Below, in pieces: positions 7,227 through 18,000 of a DNA stretch of 64,000 bases. This DNA is from Flavobacterium granuli. Lineage in GTDB: Bacteria > Bacteroidota > Bacteroidia > Flavobacteriales > Flavobacteriaceae. The notes beneath the pieces were generated by a model. It ran no database searches and was not told the DNA's origin. It saw only the letters and a program-made list of their open reading frames with translations. The stretch lies in contig NZ_FQWO01000015.1 of the NCBI RefSeq assembly GCF_900129705.1, positions 1 through 64,000 on the forward strand, written 5' to 3'. Each line of letters begins with the position of its first letter. Position 1 is the stretch's first letter. The position numbers and the translations under genes are program-made.

Positions 7227-9647
7227 TTATCTCAAAGTTGCTCCAAGTTCTGTTTCAAAATTCTTTTGCAATTTGCTCATTATTTTGTCAATCTGTACAT
7301 CCGTTAAGGTTTTTGAACTGTCTTGAATAATGAAACTTAAGGCATATGATTTTTTTCCCTCAGGAAGGTTTTTACCTTCATAGACATCAAATAAATTGAT
7401 ATCTTTTAATAAGCTTTTTTCCGTTTGTCTTGCAATTGCATAAATACTGTCGTAAGTAACATTTTGATCAATTAACAAGGCTAAATCTCTGCGAACTTCC
7501 GGGTATTTTGGAATTTCAGTAAATTTTATTTTGCTAGTTATGGCTTTCAGAATTAAATCCCAATTAAAATCAGCATAAAAAACTTCTTGTTTGATACCAA
7601 AATGTTTCAATATTGATTTTTTTACAACTCCAAATTCAACTAGAGTATTATGACCGGTTCCTATGGCAATCCCTTCAGAGAAAACATCCGATGAAACGGG
7701 AGAGTTTTGTGTTTTTTGAATTCCAAATCTCGAAAGTATAGCATCTACATATCCTTTAAATAAAAAGAAATCAGATGGTTTTTCAGGATTTGTCCAGCTT
7801 TCTTGATTTCTATTTCCGGTAAGAAATAAAGTCAGATGTTTATTTTCTTCAAAGCCAGAAAGAAATTTATGATAGGTTTTACCAAATTCAAATAATTTTA
7901 AATCACTGTTTTTACGATTGATATTATATGAAATTGCTTCCAGCCCAGAAAATAATAACGATTGTCTAAGCGTGGCTAAATCATTACTCAACGGATTCAA
8001 CATAGTGACGTTATGAACTTCCTTTAATGATTCAGAAAGTGCTACATAAGATGCAGTTGTCAATGAATTGGCCATCATTTCATTAAATCCTTGCGAATTT
8101 AATTGAGAGGCAACGATATTTTGTATTCTATAATCTTCGTTTCTTGGAGAATTGCAAACCGTAGCATTCAATTTTTTTGAAAACTCGATTTTGTTGTATC
8201 CATAGACTCTTAAGATTTCTTCAATAACGTCTATTTCTCTTTGTACATCAACGCGATAAGAAGGAATGGTTAAACCCAAACCTATTTCCGAAACGCTGTT
8301 TACTTTAATATCAAGTGATACTAATATTTGTTTAATGGTATCTTTAGGAATTTCTTGACCAATAATTTTAGCAACATTGGCAAAATTTAGGAAAACCGAA
8401 AAGTCTTCGATTTTCTTTTGATACACATCACTTACATCTGAGGTAATTTCGCCACCAGCCACTTCTTGGATCAATAAAGCAGCACGTTTCAATGCGTAAG
8501 CCGTAATTGTTGGGTCAATACCTCTTTCAAATCTAAAAGATGCATCTGTATTCAATTGATGTCTTTTGGCTGTTTTTCGAATGCTAATTGGATTAAAATA
8601 AGCACTTTCTAAAAATATGGCATTTGTTTGTTCATTTACACCTGAGTTTTTACCTCCAAAAACACCAGCAATACACAAAGGTCCTTTTTCATCACAAATC
8701 ATTAGATCTTCTTCATGAAGTGTTCTTTCTACATCATCAAGAGTAACAAATTTAGTTCCCGCAGCGACAGTTTTTACAATTATTTTTCCATTGATTTTTG
8801 AAGCATCAAAGGCGTGCAAAGGTTGTCCTAAATCATGCAACACATAATTAGTTACGTCAACAATATTGTTTTTAGGAGTGATTCCTATTGCTTTTAGTCG
8901 GTCTTGTAACCAGTTTGGTGACGGTTTTACAGAAATTCCAGAAATGGTAACACCACAATAACGCGGTGCCAAAAGAGGCTCTTCAATAGTAGTATCAATT
9001 TTCAGTGTTCTCATGTCAACTCTAAAGTTGCTTACTGAAGGAGTGATTAGTTCCGCATTTACACCATTTTGTAGTAAACCAGCTCTTAAATCACGGGCTG
9101 TACCTAGATGACTCATAGCATCAGCGCGGTTTGGGGTTAGCCCTATTTCAAATACTTCGTCATTTTCTATTTTGAAAACTTCAGAAGCTTTTGTTCCGGC
9201 AACAATTGAATTGTCTAAAATCATGATGCCTTCGTGGCTGGTTCCAAGACCTAGCTCATCTTCGGCACAAATCATTCCATGACTTTCTTGTCCTCTGATT
9301 TTTCCTTTTTTGATCGTAAAAGGGACTCCAGCCTCATCGTATAGCACAGTTCCAATTGTAGCAACTGGTACTTTTTGTCCAGCATCCACATTGGTAGCAC
9401 CGCATACAATCTGTACAGGGACTCCATCACCTAAATCAACGGTGGTTATTTTTAGTCTGTCGGCGTCAGGATGGGGAACACAAGTAAGAACATGTCCTAC
9501 TACAATACCTTCTAATCCTCCCTTTACCGATTGGTATTTTTCAACAATTTCTACTTCAAGACCTAGGTCAGTAAGTAGTGCTGCAGTTTCCTCTGACTTC
9601 CAATCTATTTTAATGAATTGTTTTAACCAGTTGTAAGATATTTTCAT
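7227..9647 (-). CDS. pheT: Phenylalanine-tRNA ligase beta subunit
   Basis: 806 aa, the normal full length for the bacterial beta subunit, which pairs with PheS to charge tRNA-Phe. Domains in order: an N-terminal tRNA-binding OB fold (about 40-150; VGHVLTCVPHPDADRLKITTVD, with the ICGATN segment), the B3/B4 editing domain (about 205-380), the B5 domain (about 400-475), the catalytic-like core (about 480-690) and the C-terminal FDX-ACB anticodon-binding domain (about 710-806; YPEVRRDLALLID). pheS is not adjacent, which is common in Bacteroidota. It is transcribed alone, ending at a shared terminator. Confidence 0.98.
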   Translation of the reverse strand: MKISYNWLKQFIKIDWKSEETAALLTDLGLEVEIVEKYQSVKGGLEGIVVGHVLTCVPHPDADRLKITTVDLGDGVPVQIVCGATNVDAGQKVPVATIGTVLYDEAGVPFTIKKGKIRGQESHGMICAEDELGLGTSHEGIMILDNSIVAGTKASEVFKIENDEVFEIGLTPNRADAMSHLGTARDLRAGLLQNGVNAELITPSVSNFRVDMRTLKIDTTIEEPLLAPRYCGVTISGISVKPSPNWLQDRLKAIGITPKNNIVDVTNYVLHDLGQPLHAFDASKINGKIIVKTVAAGTKFVTLDDVERTLHEEDLMICDEKGPLCIAGVFGGKNSGVNEQTNAIFLESAYFNPISIRKTAKRHQLNTDASFRFERGIDPTITAYALKRAALLIQEVAGGEITSDVSDVYQKKIEDFSVFLNFANVAKIIGQEIPKDTIKQILVSLDIKVNSVSEIGLGLTIPSYRVDVQREIDVIEEILRVYGYNKIEFSKKLNATVCNSPRNEDYRIQNIVASQLNSQGFNEMMANSLTTASYVALSESLKEVHNVTMLNPLSNDLATLRQSLLFSGLEAISYNINRKNSDLKLFEFGKTYHKFLSGFEENKHLTLFLTGNRNQESWTNPEKPSDFFLFKGYVDAILSRFGIQKTQNSPVSSDVFSEGIAIGTGHNTLVEFGVVKKSILKHFGIKQEVFYADFNWDLILKAITSKIKFTEIPKYPEVRRDLALLIDQNVTYDSIYAIARQTEKSLLKDINLFDVYEGKNLPEGKKSYALSFIIQDSSKTLTDVQIDKIMSKLQKNFETELGATLR

Positions 9648-9668
9648 CTGTCAATTTTAATAAGACTG

Positions 9669-9703
9669 CAAATATAAGGATTGCAGTTTGTAGTAAGAAA
9701 CAA
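9669..9703 (-). promoter_or_regulatory. Possible pheT promoter
   Basis: On the minus strand a TATATTTG box (9669-9676) fits the flavobacterial TAnnTTTG -7 element. A TTG (9701-9703) lies 24 bases upstream, slightly longer than the usual 17-23. The box is 21 bases in front of the start codon. Confidence 0.4.
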
Positions 9704-9911
9704 TTTTTTTGGTTTTTTGGGGCATTATTGTCCAGATTGAAGAGGTTTCTAAATAAGGAAAGTGCAGTTTTAAATTTAATTTTTTGAGAATTAAGAAATA
9801 TTGTTAATCATAATAAATGAATATGGAAATTTTATGCTATTAACTGAATGAATAATGCTATTCATAGTGTTTTGATAAAGGTAAATTTGATAAAATTAAA
9901 AATTAGATAGT

Positions 9912-11417
9912 ATGGGTAACATAGTTCAAAGACCTGAATTTAAGGCAAAGTATGATAATTATATAGGGGGGAAATTTGTTTCACCAATAGGCGGACAATA
10001 TTTTGATGTTGTATCTCCCATTGATGGAAAAGTATTTACAAGAGCGGCGCATTCTACCAAGGTAGATTTAGATTTGGCAGTAGATACTGCGCATGAAGCG
10101 TTTCAAAGCTGGGGAAAGACTTCAGTTACTGAGCGCAGTAATTTATTGAATAAAATTGCCCAAGTTATTGAAGATAATTTGGAATATATTGCTACCGTAG
10201 AAACGATAGATAACGGAAAAGCAATCCGTGAAACTCTGGCAGCTGATATTCCTTTGGCAATAGACCATTTTAGGTATTTTGCCAGTGTAATTCGTGCCGA
10301 AGAGAGTTCGATAACAGAACTAGATTCTCAAACGGTTTCTATTGCTTTAAGTGAACCATTGGGAGTTGTGGCACAAATAATACCTTGGAATTTCCCAATA
10401 TTAATGGCGGTTTGGAAATTAGCCCCGGCTCTTGCAGCTGGAAATACAGTAGTTCTAAAACCAGCCGAAAGCACCCCCATTTCAATTCTTGTTTTGATGG
10501 AGTTGATTGGAGATATTTTGCCTCCAGGAGTTATTAATATTGTGAATGGTTTTGGGGCAGAGCTTGGTAGAGCATTGGTGACCAATAAAAAAGTTTCAAA
10601 AGCAGCTTTTACAGGTTCTACTGCTACGGGACGTTTAGTGATGCAATATGCCACTGAAAATATTATTCCTGTTACGCTGGAACTAGGAGGGAAATCCCCC
10701 AATATTTTTATGAAATCCGTTGGTGATGCCGATGATGATTTCTTTGATAAAGCCATTGAAGGTGCTGTACTATTTGCACTAAATCAGGGAGAAATTTGTA
10801 CTTGCCCTTCCAGATTATTGGTACATGAAGATATTTATGAAAAGTTTATTGCAAGAGTTATTGAGAGAACAGCAGCGATCAAAGTGGGAAATCCTTTAGA
10901 CAGAACTACTATGATGGGAGCACAGGCTTCATTAGTACAAAAAGAAAAAATTATGTCGTATTTAAAACTAGGTAAGGAAGAGGGAGCCGAGTTGTTGATT
11001 GGAGGAGATGCAAATCACTTTGGAGGAGACTTAGAAGGAGGTTATTATATTCAGCCTACTCTTTTTAAAGGAAATAATAAAATGAGAATTTTTCAGGAAG
11101 AAATTTTTGGACCAGTATTGGCGGTTACAACTTTTAAAACTACTGAAGAAGCCATTGCTATAGCCAATGATACGATGTATGGTTTAGGTGCAGGAGTGTG
11201 GACTCGTGACGCACATGAAATTTATCAAGTTCCAAGAGCAATTCAAGCGGGTCGTGTATGGATCAATCAATACCATTCCTATCCTGCCGGGGCACCCTTT
11301 GGTGGATACAAGCAATCCGGAATAGGTCGTGAAAACCATAAAATGATGTTAGGACATTACCGTCAAACCAAAAACATGCTGATTTCTTATGATAAAAAGA
11401 AATTGGGATTTTTTTAG
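9912..11417 (+). CDS. NAD-dependent aldehyde dehydrogenase (ExaC/AldB type)
   Basis: 501 aa, a full-length ALDH that oxidises an aldehyde to its acid with NAD(P)+. Visible active-site features are Glu257 in the [11 protein letters not shown] motif and the catalytic Cys296 in [11 protein letters not shown], whose E-[IV]-C-T-C-P-S-R form is typical of the acetaldehyde dehydrogenase ExaC/AldB branch. The substrate-binding and oligomerisation C-terminus ([15 protein letters not shown]) is intact. The next gene encodes DUF779, the usual neighbour of this ALDH branch, and an AraC regulator lies convergently behind. Acetaldehyde or another short aldehyde is the likely substrate, inferred from the family. 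Confidence 0.95.
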   Translation: MGNIVQRPEFKAKYDNYIGGKFVSPIGGQYFDVVSPIDGKVFTRAAHSTKVDLDLAVDTAHEAFQSWGKTSVTERSNLLNKIAQVIEDNLEYIATVETIDNGKAIRETLAADIPLAIDHFRYFASVIRAEESSITELDSQTVSIALSEPLGVVAQIIPWNFPILMAVWKLAPALAAGNTVVLKPAESTPISILVLMELIGDILPPGVINIVNGFGAELGRALVTNKKVSKAAFTGSTATGRLVMQYATENIIPVTLELGGKSPNIFMKSVGDADDDFFDKAIEGAVLFALNQGEICTCPSRLLVHEDIYEKFIARVIERTAAIKVGNPLDRTTMMGAQASLVQKEKIMSYLKLGKEEGAELLIGGDANHFGGDLEGGYYIQPTLFKGNNKMRIFQEEIFGPVLAVTTFKTTEEAIAIANDTMYGLGAGVWTRDAHEIYQVPRAIQAGRVWINQYHSYPAGAPFGGYKQSGIGRENHKMMLGHYRQTKNMLISYDKKKLGFF

Positions 11418-11443
11418 TAGATTATAGATTGTTGGTTAATCTT

Positions 11444-11481
11444 AAGCCTGGCAAATTGTACGATTTGTCAGGTTTTGTTTT
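11444..11481 (+). terminator. Terminator-like hairpin between the aldehyde dehydrogenase and DUF779 genes
   Basis: CCTGGCAAAT (11447-11456) and ATTTGTCAGG (11463-11472) form a stem with one G-T pair and a six-base loop, extended by AA/TT, followed by TTTTGTTTT. It ends 13 bases before the DUF779 start and would reduce read-through from the dehydrogenase gene. Confidence 0.7.
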
Positions 11482-11494
11482 AAATGAAAAATAA

Positions 11495-11869
11495 ATGATA
11501 AAAAGAATTGACGCTACAAAAGAGGCTATCGCATTGATCCAAATTCTAAAAGAAAAACATGGGGAACTTATGTTTTATCAAGCAGGAGGTTGTTGTGAAG
11601 GGACTCAGCCCCAGTGTTTTGAAAAAGGAGGTTTTTATCAAAGAATGGGTGATGTATGCATTGGAACGGTTGAGGAAACCGAATTTTGGGTCGATAAAGA
11701 TTTGTTTGAGTATTGGAAACACGCCCATTTTACTTTAAAAGTGATTGATGCATTTGGCGCAGGTGGATTTTCATTAGAAACACCGCTAAAAAAAACGTTT
11801 CAAATTGAATATCGAATTTTTACTCCTGAAGAAGAGCAAGATTTAGAAGCTGTAAAATATATTGAATAA
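11495..11869 (+). CDS. DUF779 family protein
   Basis: 124 aa. Conserved features are the Cys-rich loop AGGCCEGTQPQCF (about 31-43) and the E-x-x-F-W-V-D block (about 62-67). The family has no established biochemical role, and its genes are very often next to an ExaC/AldB-type aldehyde dehydrogenase, as here. The Cys cluster suggests metal or thiol chemistry, but this is inference. A terminator-like hairpin separates it from the dehydrogenase, so its expression may be lower or come from read-through. Its stop codon almost touches the end of the convergent AraC gene (one base between them). Confidence 0.85.
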   Translation: MIKRIDATKEAIALIQILKEKHGELMFYQAGGCCEGTQPQCFEKGGFYQRMGDVCIGTVEETEFWVDKDLFEYWKHAHFTLKVIDAFGAGGFSLETPLKKTFQIEYRIFTPEEEQDLEAVKYIE

Positions 11870-11870
11870 A

Positions 11871-12788
11871 TCAATTTACATTCAATAACTGGTATTGTTT
11901 AGGGGTGATGCCTTCATGTTTCTTAAATAATCGAATGAAATAATTACTGTCTTCAAAACCGGATAAATGGCAAACTTCATTAATTTGGATACTGGGGTTT
12001 TTGAGCAATTTTTTGGCACATCGAATTTTTTCTTTGATGACAAATTCAATCGGGCTCATCCCAATTTCTTTTTTAAAGAAACGATAAAATGAAGTCGTGC
12101 TCATGCATGCTTTTTCGCTTAAACTTTTGAGGTTGATATTTTCCCTTAAATTTAATCGAATGTAATCTATAACGGGGATTATGGGCGAATTTTGATCTGT
12201 ATACAAACCGTCTTCGATTGATTTTGCAGTTTGTATTTGTATAATCCGAATCAATAGTTCTTGTAGACTCAAGTCGGCCAAAACATCTTTGGTAACTGAA
12301 GTACTCATGCATTCCTTTATTAATTTATTGATGGTAGTGGCTAATTCTACATTGTTATAAAAATAATAATTTTGATAATTCAAGTGCCAATATTGCTTAC
12401 TTCCATCTTTAGGATATCGTTCATTCAAGAAATCTAAAGTGTGTATAATTTTTTGCTGGTCAATAGCCAATGCTAGACATTGTGTGGGATTATTCTTTGA
12501 AGCCTCAGGGAAATCAATTTTCATTTCCACATTCGGCGGGATCATTACAGTTTCACCTGGCAGATATTCAAAGGAGGGATCATCAAAAAGATGCATCACT
12601 TTTTTTCCTCTCAACATGCTGGTCACCACTAAATCATTAAATTGCAAAGGAACTAATTTCGAAGCTTTATAGGTTTCAAAAATATTTAATTCACAATGGT
12701 TTAAATTGTAAGCCGTTCTATTTTCGACTAAGGTTTTTAGCGATTTTTCATTTGATAAATGCGGAGGATTTATATAGCTGCGATTCAT
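11871..12788 (-). CDS. AraC-family transcriptional regulator
   Basis: 305 aa. The N-terminal two thirds (about 40-190) look like the AraC_N sensor domain found in regulators of aldehyde and alcohol genes, with the LPGETVMIPPNVEMKI segment of a cupin-like fold. The C-terminal 100 residues hold two helix-turn-helix motifs: LKSLSEKACMSTTSFYRFFKKEIGM (first) and INEVCHLSGFEDSNYFIRLFKKHEG (second). It faces the aldehyde dehydrogenase and DUF779 genes tail to tail, so control of that pair is plausible but unproven. The effector is unknown. Confidence 0.9.
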   Translation of the reverse strand: MNRSYINPPHLSNEKSLKTLVENRTAYNLNHCELNIFETYKASKLVPLQFNDLVVTSMLRGKKVMHLFDDPSFEYLPGETVMIPPNVEMKIDFPEASKNNPTQCLALAIDQQKIIHTLDFLNERYPKDGSKQYWHLNYQNYYFYNNVELATTINKLIKECMSTSVTKDVLADLSLQELLIRIIQIQTAKSIEDGLYTDQNSPIIPVIDYIRLNLRENINLKSLSEKACMSTTSFYRFFKKEIGMSPIEFVIKEKIRCAKKLLKNPSIQINEVCHLSGFEDSNYFIRLFKKHEGITPKQYQLLNVN

Positions 12789-12869
12789 GGTTAAAGTTTT
12801 AAATCAGGGATTATAAACTTATTGAAAATAAACCTATTAATGCATTTTTTTTTGTTAAAAAGAATATAA

Positions 12870-13733
12870 TTATAACAATTCCTCTACATGTCTTTTTATG
12901 TTTTCAGCCATTTTTGTGGTAGGTAAATCATTGGCATCATCACCAAAAGGATCTTCAATTTCCTCGGCAATTAATTCTAAACTCGCCAAAACATAGAAGA
13001 TAAAAATTACTACCGGAATGACATAATAGCCTAAGTTGAACACGTATCCAAAGGGAAGTGTCATTACATAGAAAAAAATAAATTTTTTAAGAAAAGCACT
13101 GTATGAATAGGGAATAGGCGTGTTTTTTATTCTTTCACAAGCACCACAAATCTCAGTAAAGGATTGAATTTCATGGTTCAAAATAATCAGCTGATCACCG
13201 GTTATTTTATTAGCTAGATACAAGTCGTTTATTTTTTGAAATACTATTTTAGCCACCTGATTAGGCTTGTGTTTGTGATTATCTATAGATAAATGGTCAT
13301 CTTCAAATAATTGCTTTGCTGTATCGTCATCTTTTAAATGCTTGTTTAATATAGATGCAAAACTGGGGATTGTTTTTCGAAAATAAGCACGATCACTTTC
13401 CTCTTTTAAAATAACCGACAGTTTAATGGCTAGGTTTCTACTGCTGTTTACTAGACCTCCCCACATTTTGCGTCCTTCCCACCAGCGATCATAGGCTGTA
13501 TTAGTTCGGAAAACCAGCAATAATGAAATTACAAAACCCAGCATTCCATGCATAATAGAAATATTTTTGACATGGCTATCATCCGGCAAATCCCAATATT
13601 CAATTTCAAGATATGCTATAGTGGCTGAATAGAATCCAATGAAAATCATCATTGGGATTAATTTTCGAAAGGTATCGGCTTTATGAAAGTGAAAAATAAA
13701 AGTAATCCAATCTTTTGGGTTGTATGATATCAT
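12870..13733 (-). CDS. Bestrophin-like (UPF0187 / YneE-type) membrane protein
   Basis: 287 aa. The N-terminus (about 1-110) has two transmembrane segments and the characteristic block FRTNTAYDRWWEGRKMWGGLVNSSRNLA. Two more membrane segments lie near 215-255 (YVMTLPFGYVFNLGYYVIPVVIF), followed by ELIAEEIEDPFGDDANDLP, which resembles the bestrophin C-terminal signature with the E-x-x-x-PFG/D region. Bacterial bestrophins are pentameric, cation-selective channels in the inner membrane. It stands alone between the AraC gene and the first RND operon. Confidence 0.9.
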   Translation of the reverse strand: MISYNPKDWITFIFHFHKADTFRKLIPMMIFIGFYSATIAYLEIEYWDLPDDSHVKNISIMHGMLGFVISLLLVFRTNTAYDRWWEGRKMWGGLVNSSRNLAIKLSVILKEESDRAYFRKTIPSFASILNKHLKDDDTAKQLFEDDHLSIDNHKHKPNQVAKIVFQKINDLYLANKITGDQLIILNHEIQSFTEICGACERIKNTPIPYSYSAFLKKFIFFYVMTLPFGYVFNLGYYVIPVVIFIFYVLASLELIAEEIEDPFGDDANDLPTTKMAENIKRHVEELL

Positions 13734-13762
13734 TAGAGGCGAAATATTTTCGCAAATTTAAT

Positions 13763-15076
13763 TTAAAAATTAATTGTTCCGGCTAATTCTTTAAGTGCAA
13801 TTTCAGATAATTTAGCCTGAAACTGGGCATTACTATTACGTACTTTTGCATTGACATGATTCAATTGAGCTGTTCTAAACTCCAAGGTAGTTATAGTTCC
13901 AATGCGAAATTTATCCAATGTAATATCCAGATTTTGTTTGGCAATCGCTTCATTTTTTTCTTCCAGACTAATCAATTCCAGATTAGTCAAATAGGTTTGA
14001 TAAGCTGTTGATAATTGTGTATTTAATGCCAAAGTTTGTTCCTCTATCAATATTTTTGAATTTTCAACAGCAATAGAAGCGATTTTTTCATTTCTGTTTT
14101 GAGCAAAACCATCAAATAAATTTAATGTAGCGCTAAAACCATAATTTAGTCCTCTGGCTGAGGATTGGGTTGTAAAACCAAGACTAGATTGACTCTCAGA
14201 GAAATTATAGCCTGTATTCACTTTTACCGTTGGATATCTTACTGCTTTAATTTGTTTCAACTGCAATTCGCTAACTCTTTTATTTATAATTTGAGCTTTT
14301 AATTCTGGATTTTGTTTTTCTGCCAAAGCGGTCAATTCAGAAAGCAATAAACCTTGATCCACAACAATTTGATCTGCAACCACAAATTCTGAAGTGGTGG
14401 CTCTGGCGAGAATTTGGTTCAACAGAATTTTTGTATTGGCATACAATTCTTTTTGTCTCAATAAGGTAACTTTGTCAGTATTTAAGTCTACTTGAGCATT
14501 TAAAACTTCCAGTTTTGAAGCTTTTCCGATTTTAAAGCGATTTTGCGCCAAGGTCAATCGTTGATTTGAAATTACCAGCGTAGAGTCTAAGGCAGCCAAT
14601 TGCTGTTGTTGCTGTACCAAGTCAAAATAAGTGGCATTGACATCACTTATTTTAGTCAAAATTGTCAACTTTAATTGGGTTTCGCCTAGTTTTTGCAACT
14701 CTTTCAATTGGTCTCTTTTGGCAAACATTTTCATACCATCAAAGACTGTCCAATCCAGAGTTACCCCATAATTCAAACTATTATTTTTGGCATTATCCAA
14801 TTTGTTGACCGTTCCGTCGCTTCGGGTTTGACTCAGGTTTTGAATACCATTATTGTCAACAATCGAAGCGGTAGCTCTGGGTAACATACCCGCATTTCCA
14901 GCAGATACATTAGTTTCGCTAATTTTTAAATCATTTTTAGCAATTTTGATTTGATAATTGTTTTCTAATGCAATTTTTACGGCATCTTCAACGGTTAGGT
15001 ACTCTTGTGCATTGCTGTTAAGAACGCATAAGAAAAACAAAACCGAACTGTGAAATACTATTTTAGAATACTTCAT
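13763..15076 (-). CDS. TolC-family outer membrane efflux protein
   Basis: 437 aa counted from the ATG at 15074-15076. This start gives a clean signal peptide (MKYSKIVFHSSVLFFLCVLNSNAQ) and lies one base after the stop codon of the pump gene (TAAAATG); an in-frame ATG 39 bases further upstream would overlap the pump gene and remove the signal peptide from the N-terminus. Two TolC-like repeats of long helices are seen, each with an N-x-x-N-x-G-x-A/T pattern (AQNRFKIGKASKLEVLNAQ and LDKFRIGTITTLEFRTAQ). It forms the outer-membrane channel of the tripartite pump encoded by the next two genes upstream. Confidence 0.93.
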   Translation of the reverse strand: MKYSKIVFHSSVLFFLCVLNSNAQEYLTVEDAVKIALENNYQIKIAKNDLKISETNVSAGNAGMLPRATASIVDNNGIQNLSQTRSDGTVNKLDNAKNNSLNYGVTLDWTVFDGMKMFAKRDQLKELQKLGETQLKLTILTKISDVNATYFDLVQQQQQLAALDSTLVISNQRLTLAQNRFKIGKASKLEVLNAQVDLNTDKVTLLRQKELYANTKILLNQILARATTSEFVVADQIVVDQGLLLSELTALAEKQNPELKAQIINKRVSELQLKQIKAVRYPTVKVNTGYNFSESQSSLGFTTQSSARGLNYGFSATLNLFDGFAQNRNEKIASIAVENSKILIEEQTLALNTQLSTAYQTYLTNLELISLEEKNEAIAKQNLDITLDKFRIGTITTLEFRTAQLNHVNAKVRNSNAQFQAKLSEIALKELAGTINF

Positions 15077-15077
15077 T

Positions 15078-18000
15078 TTATTTACTTTCTTTTTCAAATT
15101 CATCGATATGGTCAAATTCAGGATAATGTTTTCGTGCTTTAGACCACATTAAATACAGGGCCGGAATTACAAATAAGGTTAAAACCAAAGAGAAAATAGT
15201 TCCCCCAACGATAACAACTCCCATTCCCATTCTGCTTACAGAAGCGGCTCCAAGAGACAAAGCAATAGGCAAAGCTCCCAGTGAAATGGCTAAACTGGTC
15301 ATCAAAATAGGGCGCAGCCTCGCTTCTGAAGCTTCCAGTATAGCTTCTAATTTGGATTTGCCCTGTTCCCGGAGTTGATTCGCAAATTCAACAATCAAAA
15401 TTCCGTTTTTAGTTACCAAACCAATAAGCATTACCGTACCAATCTGGCTAAAAATATTCCAGGTCTGGCCGAATAACCATAGCGAAAATAAAGCTCCGGC
15501 AACCGCCATAGGTACCGTCAAAATAATAATAAAAGGATCGATAAAACTTTCAAATTGTGCCGCCAGAATTAGGAAAATCAGCAACAATGCCAATCCAAAT
15601 GCGAAAGAAGTATTAGAACTACTTTCGACAAAATCTCTGGATTCTCCCCCTAAATCAGTAGTAAAGGTATCGTCCAGAACTTTGCTTTTTATTTCGTTCA
15701 TCGCATCGATACCATCGCTGATACTTTTGCCCGGAGCCAGCCCCGCTGAAACGGTGGCCGACATATATCTGTTATTATGGTACAGCTGCGGCGGATTACT
15801 TTGTTCCTCTATCGTCACCACATTATCCATCTGAATCAATTGTCCATTATTGTTTTTGACAAACATAGAGGTTAAATCCATTGGTTTGGAACGGTCTTTT
15901 TGATCAAATTGTCCAATGACCTGGTATTGTTTTCCATTTCTCATAAAATAACCAAAACGCTGGCCACTCAATGATAATTGCAAAGTTTGTGCAATATCGA
16001 TTACAGAAATGCCCAAACTCTCGGCTTTTTCCCTGTTTATGGTCACGTTGATTTCCGGCTTATTGAATTTTAGATTTACATCTGTTGTTGAAAAAGTAGG
16101 ATCTTTAGATACTTCGTCCATAAACAAAGGGATTTTTTCTCTCAACTTTTCAAAATTGGGTGCCTGAATAATATACTGAATCGGCAAACCGCCACGTCTG
16201 TTTACTGCAATTGTAGGCTGCTCTATCACCGATGTTTTTGCTTCCGAATATTTCTTGGTCAACTTGGTCAGCTTTTCGGCGATTTCCTTCTGTGATCTTG
16301 TTCTTTCGTTAGGTTCTACCAAGGCGATTCGAATTCGCCCACTATTTACCGAAGAAGAACCAAATCCAGGGGAAGTGATTACTAAACTTACTTTCTTTTC
16401 AGGAATAGAATCATTTATAAGTTGTGATATTTCCTGCATAAATCGATCGGTATATTCATAAGATGAACCTTCGGGAGTAGTCATGCTCATCACCAATGCG
16501 CTTCGGTCATCATAAGGCGCGGTTTCTTTTTGAAGTAAATTAAAAAACAAATATATTAATCCAAAACAAGCAATTAGAATAGGGAAACTCATCCATTTTC
16601 TTCTCATGAAATTCTCCAAAGCATTGGCATAACCGCTGTTTAATCTCTGGAAATAAGGTTCAGTAAGAAGATAAAATTTAGATTTCTTTTGTTCGCCGCC
16701 TTTCATCAAATACGCATTCAGCATAGGGGTTAAAGTCAAAGAAACAAAGGCCGAGATTAATACTGCAGCACCAATGACGACACCAAATTCCCGGAATAGT
16801 CGTCCAACAAAACCTTCGAGGAAAATTACAGGAAGGAAAACGGCTGCCAGAGTTATGGAGATCGAAATTACCGCAAAAAAGATCTCGTTTGAACCTTTTA
16901 TGGCGGCCTCAATTGGCGACATGCCTTCTTCCACTTTTTTGAAGATATTCTCGGTAACTACGATTCCATCATCGACTACAAGCCCGGTTGCAAGGACAAT
17001 GGCAAGCAAAGTCAATACATTTATCGAAAATCCGAAAAGCCACATAATGAAAAAAGTAGCAATCAGGGAAACCGGGATATCAATTAATGGTCTGAAAGCA
17101 ATGGCCCAATCTCTAAAAAATAAGTAGATGATTAAAATTACCAGAATGATCGAGATGCCTAAAGTTTCGGCCACTTCGATGACTGATTTTTTGACAAAAA
17201 GAGTACTGTCAATGGCAATGTTTAATTTGATGTCTTTAGGTAAATCCTTTTTTAAAGCTTGGAATTCTTTATAAAATGCTGCCGAAATATCCAAGTAATT
17301 GGCTCCGGGAAGAGGAACAATAGCCACACCCACTAAAGGCGCACCGGATTCACTCATTTTAGTTTCTAAATTTTCAGGACCAAGACTGGCTGTACCAATA
17401 TCGCTGAAACGAACTGTTTTTTCCCCTTCAGATCGGATAATGATATTGTTGAATTCTTCAGCTTTAGAGAGATTCCCAACGGTTTTTACCGTCAGTTCGG
17501 TATTGTCTCCGGTTAATTTTCCCGAAGGCAGTTCAACGTTTTGCTTGTTTAGTGCGGCACGAACTTCGGCCACTGTGCAACCGTATGAGGCTAATTTCAC
17601 AGGATCAATCCACAATCGCATTGCGTATCTTTTTTGTCCCCAAATTTGAATACCGCTCACACCGGGAATGGTTTCTAATCGTTGTCCGATTACGTTTTCG
17701 GCATAGTCGCTCAATTCAAGCGCATTTCGGGTATCACTTTGAACGGTCATCGAAATAATCGCTTCGCCATTGGCATCAGCCTTAGAAACTACTGGAGGCG
17801 CATCAATGTCTTGGGGCAAGCTTCTTACGGCCTGCGAAACTTTATCGCGAACATCATTGGCGGCTTCTTCGAGGTTTTTACTTAAATTAAATTCGACCGT
17901 AATATTGCTGCTTCCTTGAGCACTGGACGAAGTTATGTTTCGGATTCCATCAATTGAATTGATTGCTTTTTCCAGCGGCTCGGTAATTTGCGACTCAATG

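Noticed and set aside
9310..9636. 108-codon frame on the plus strand
   Set aside because: Lies wholly within pheT on the other strand, and its sequence has no protein-like features; it is a shadow of the well-supported gene.
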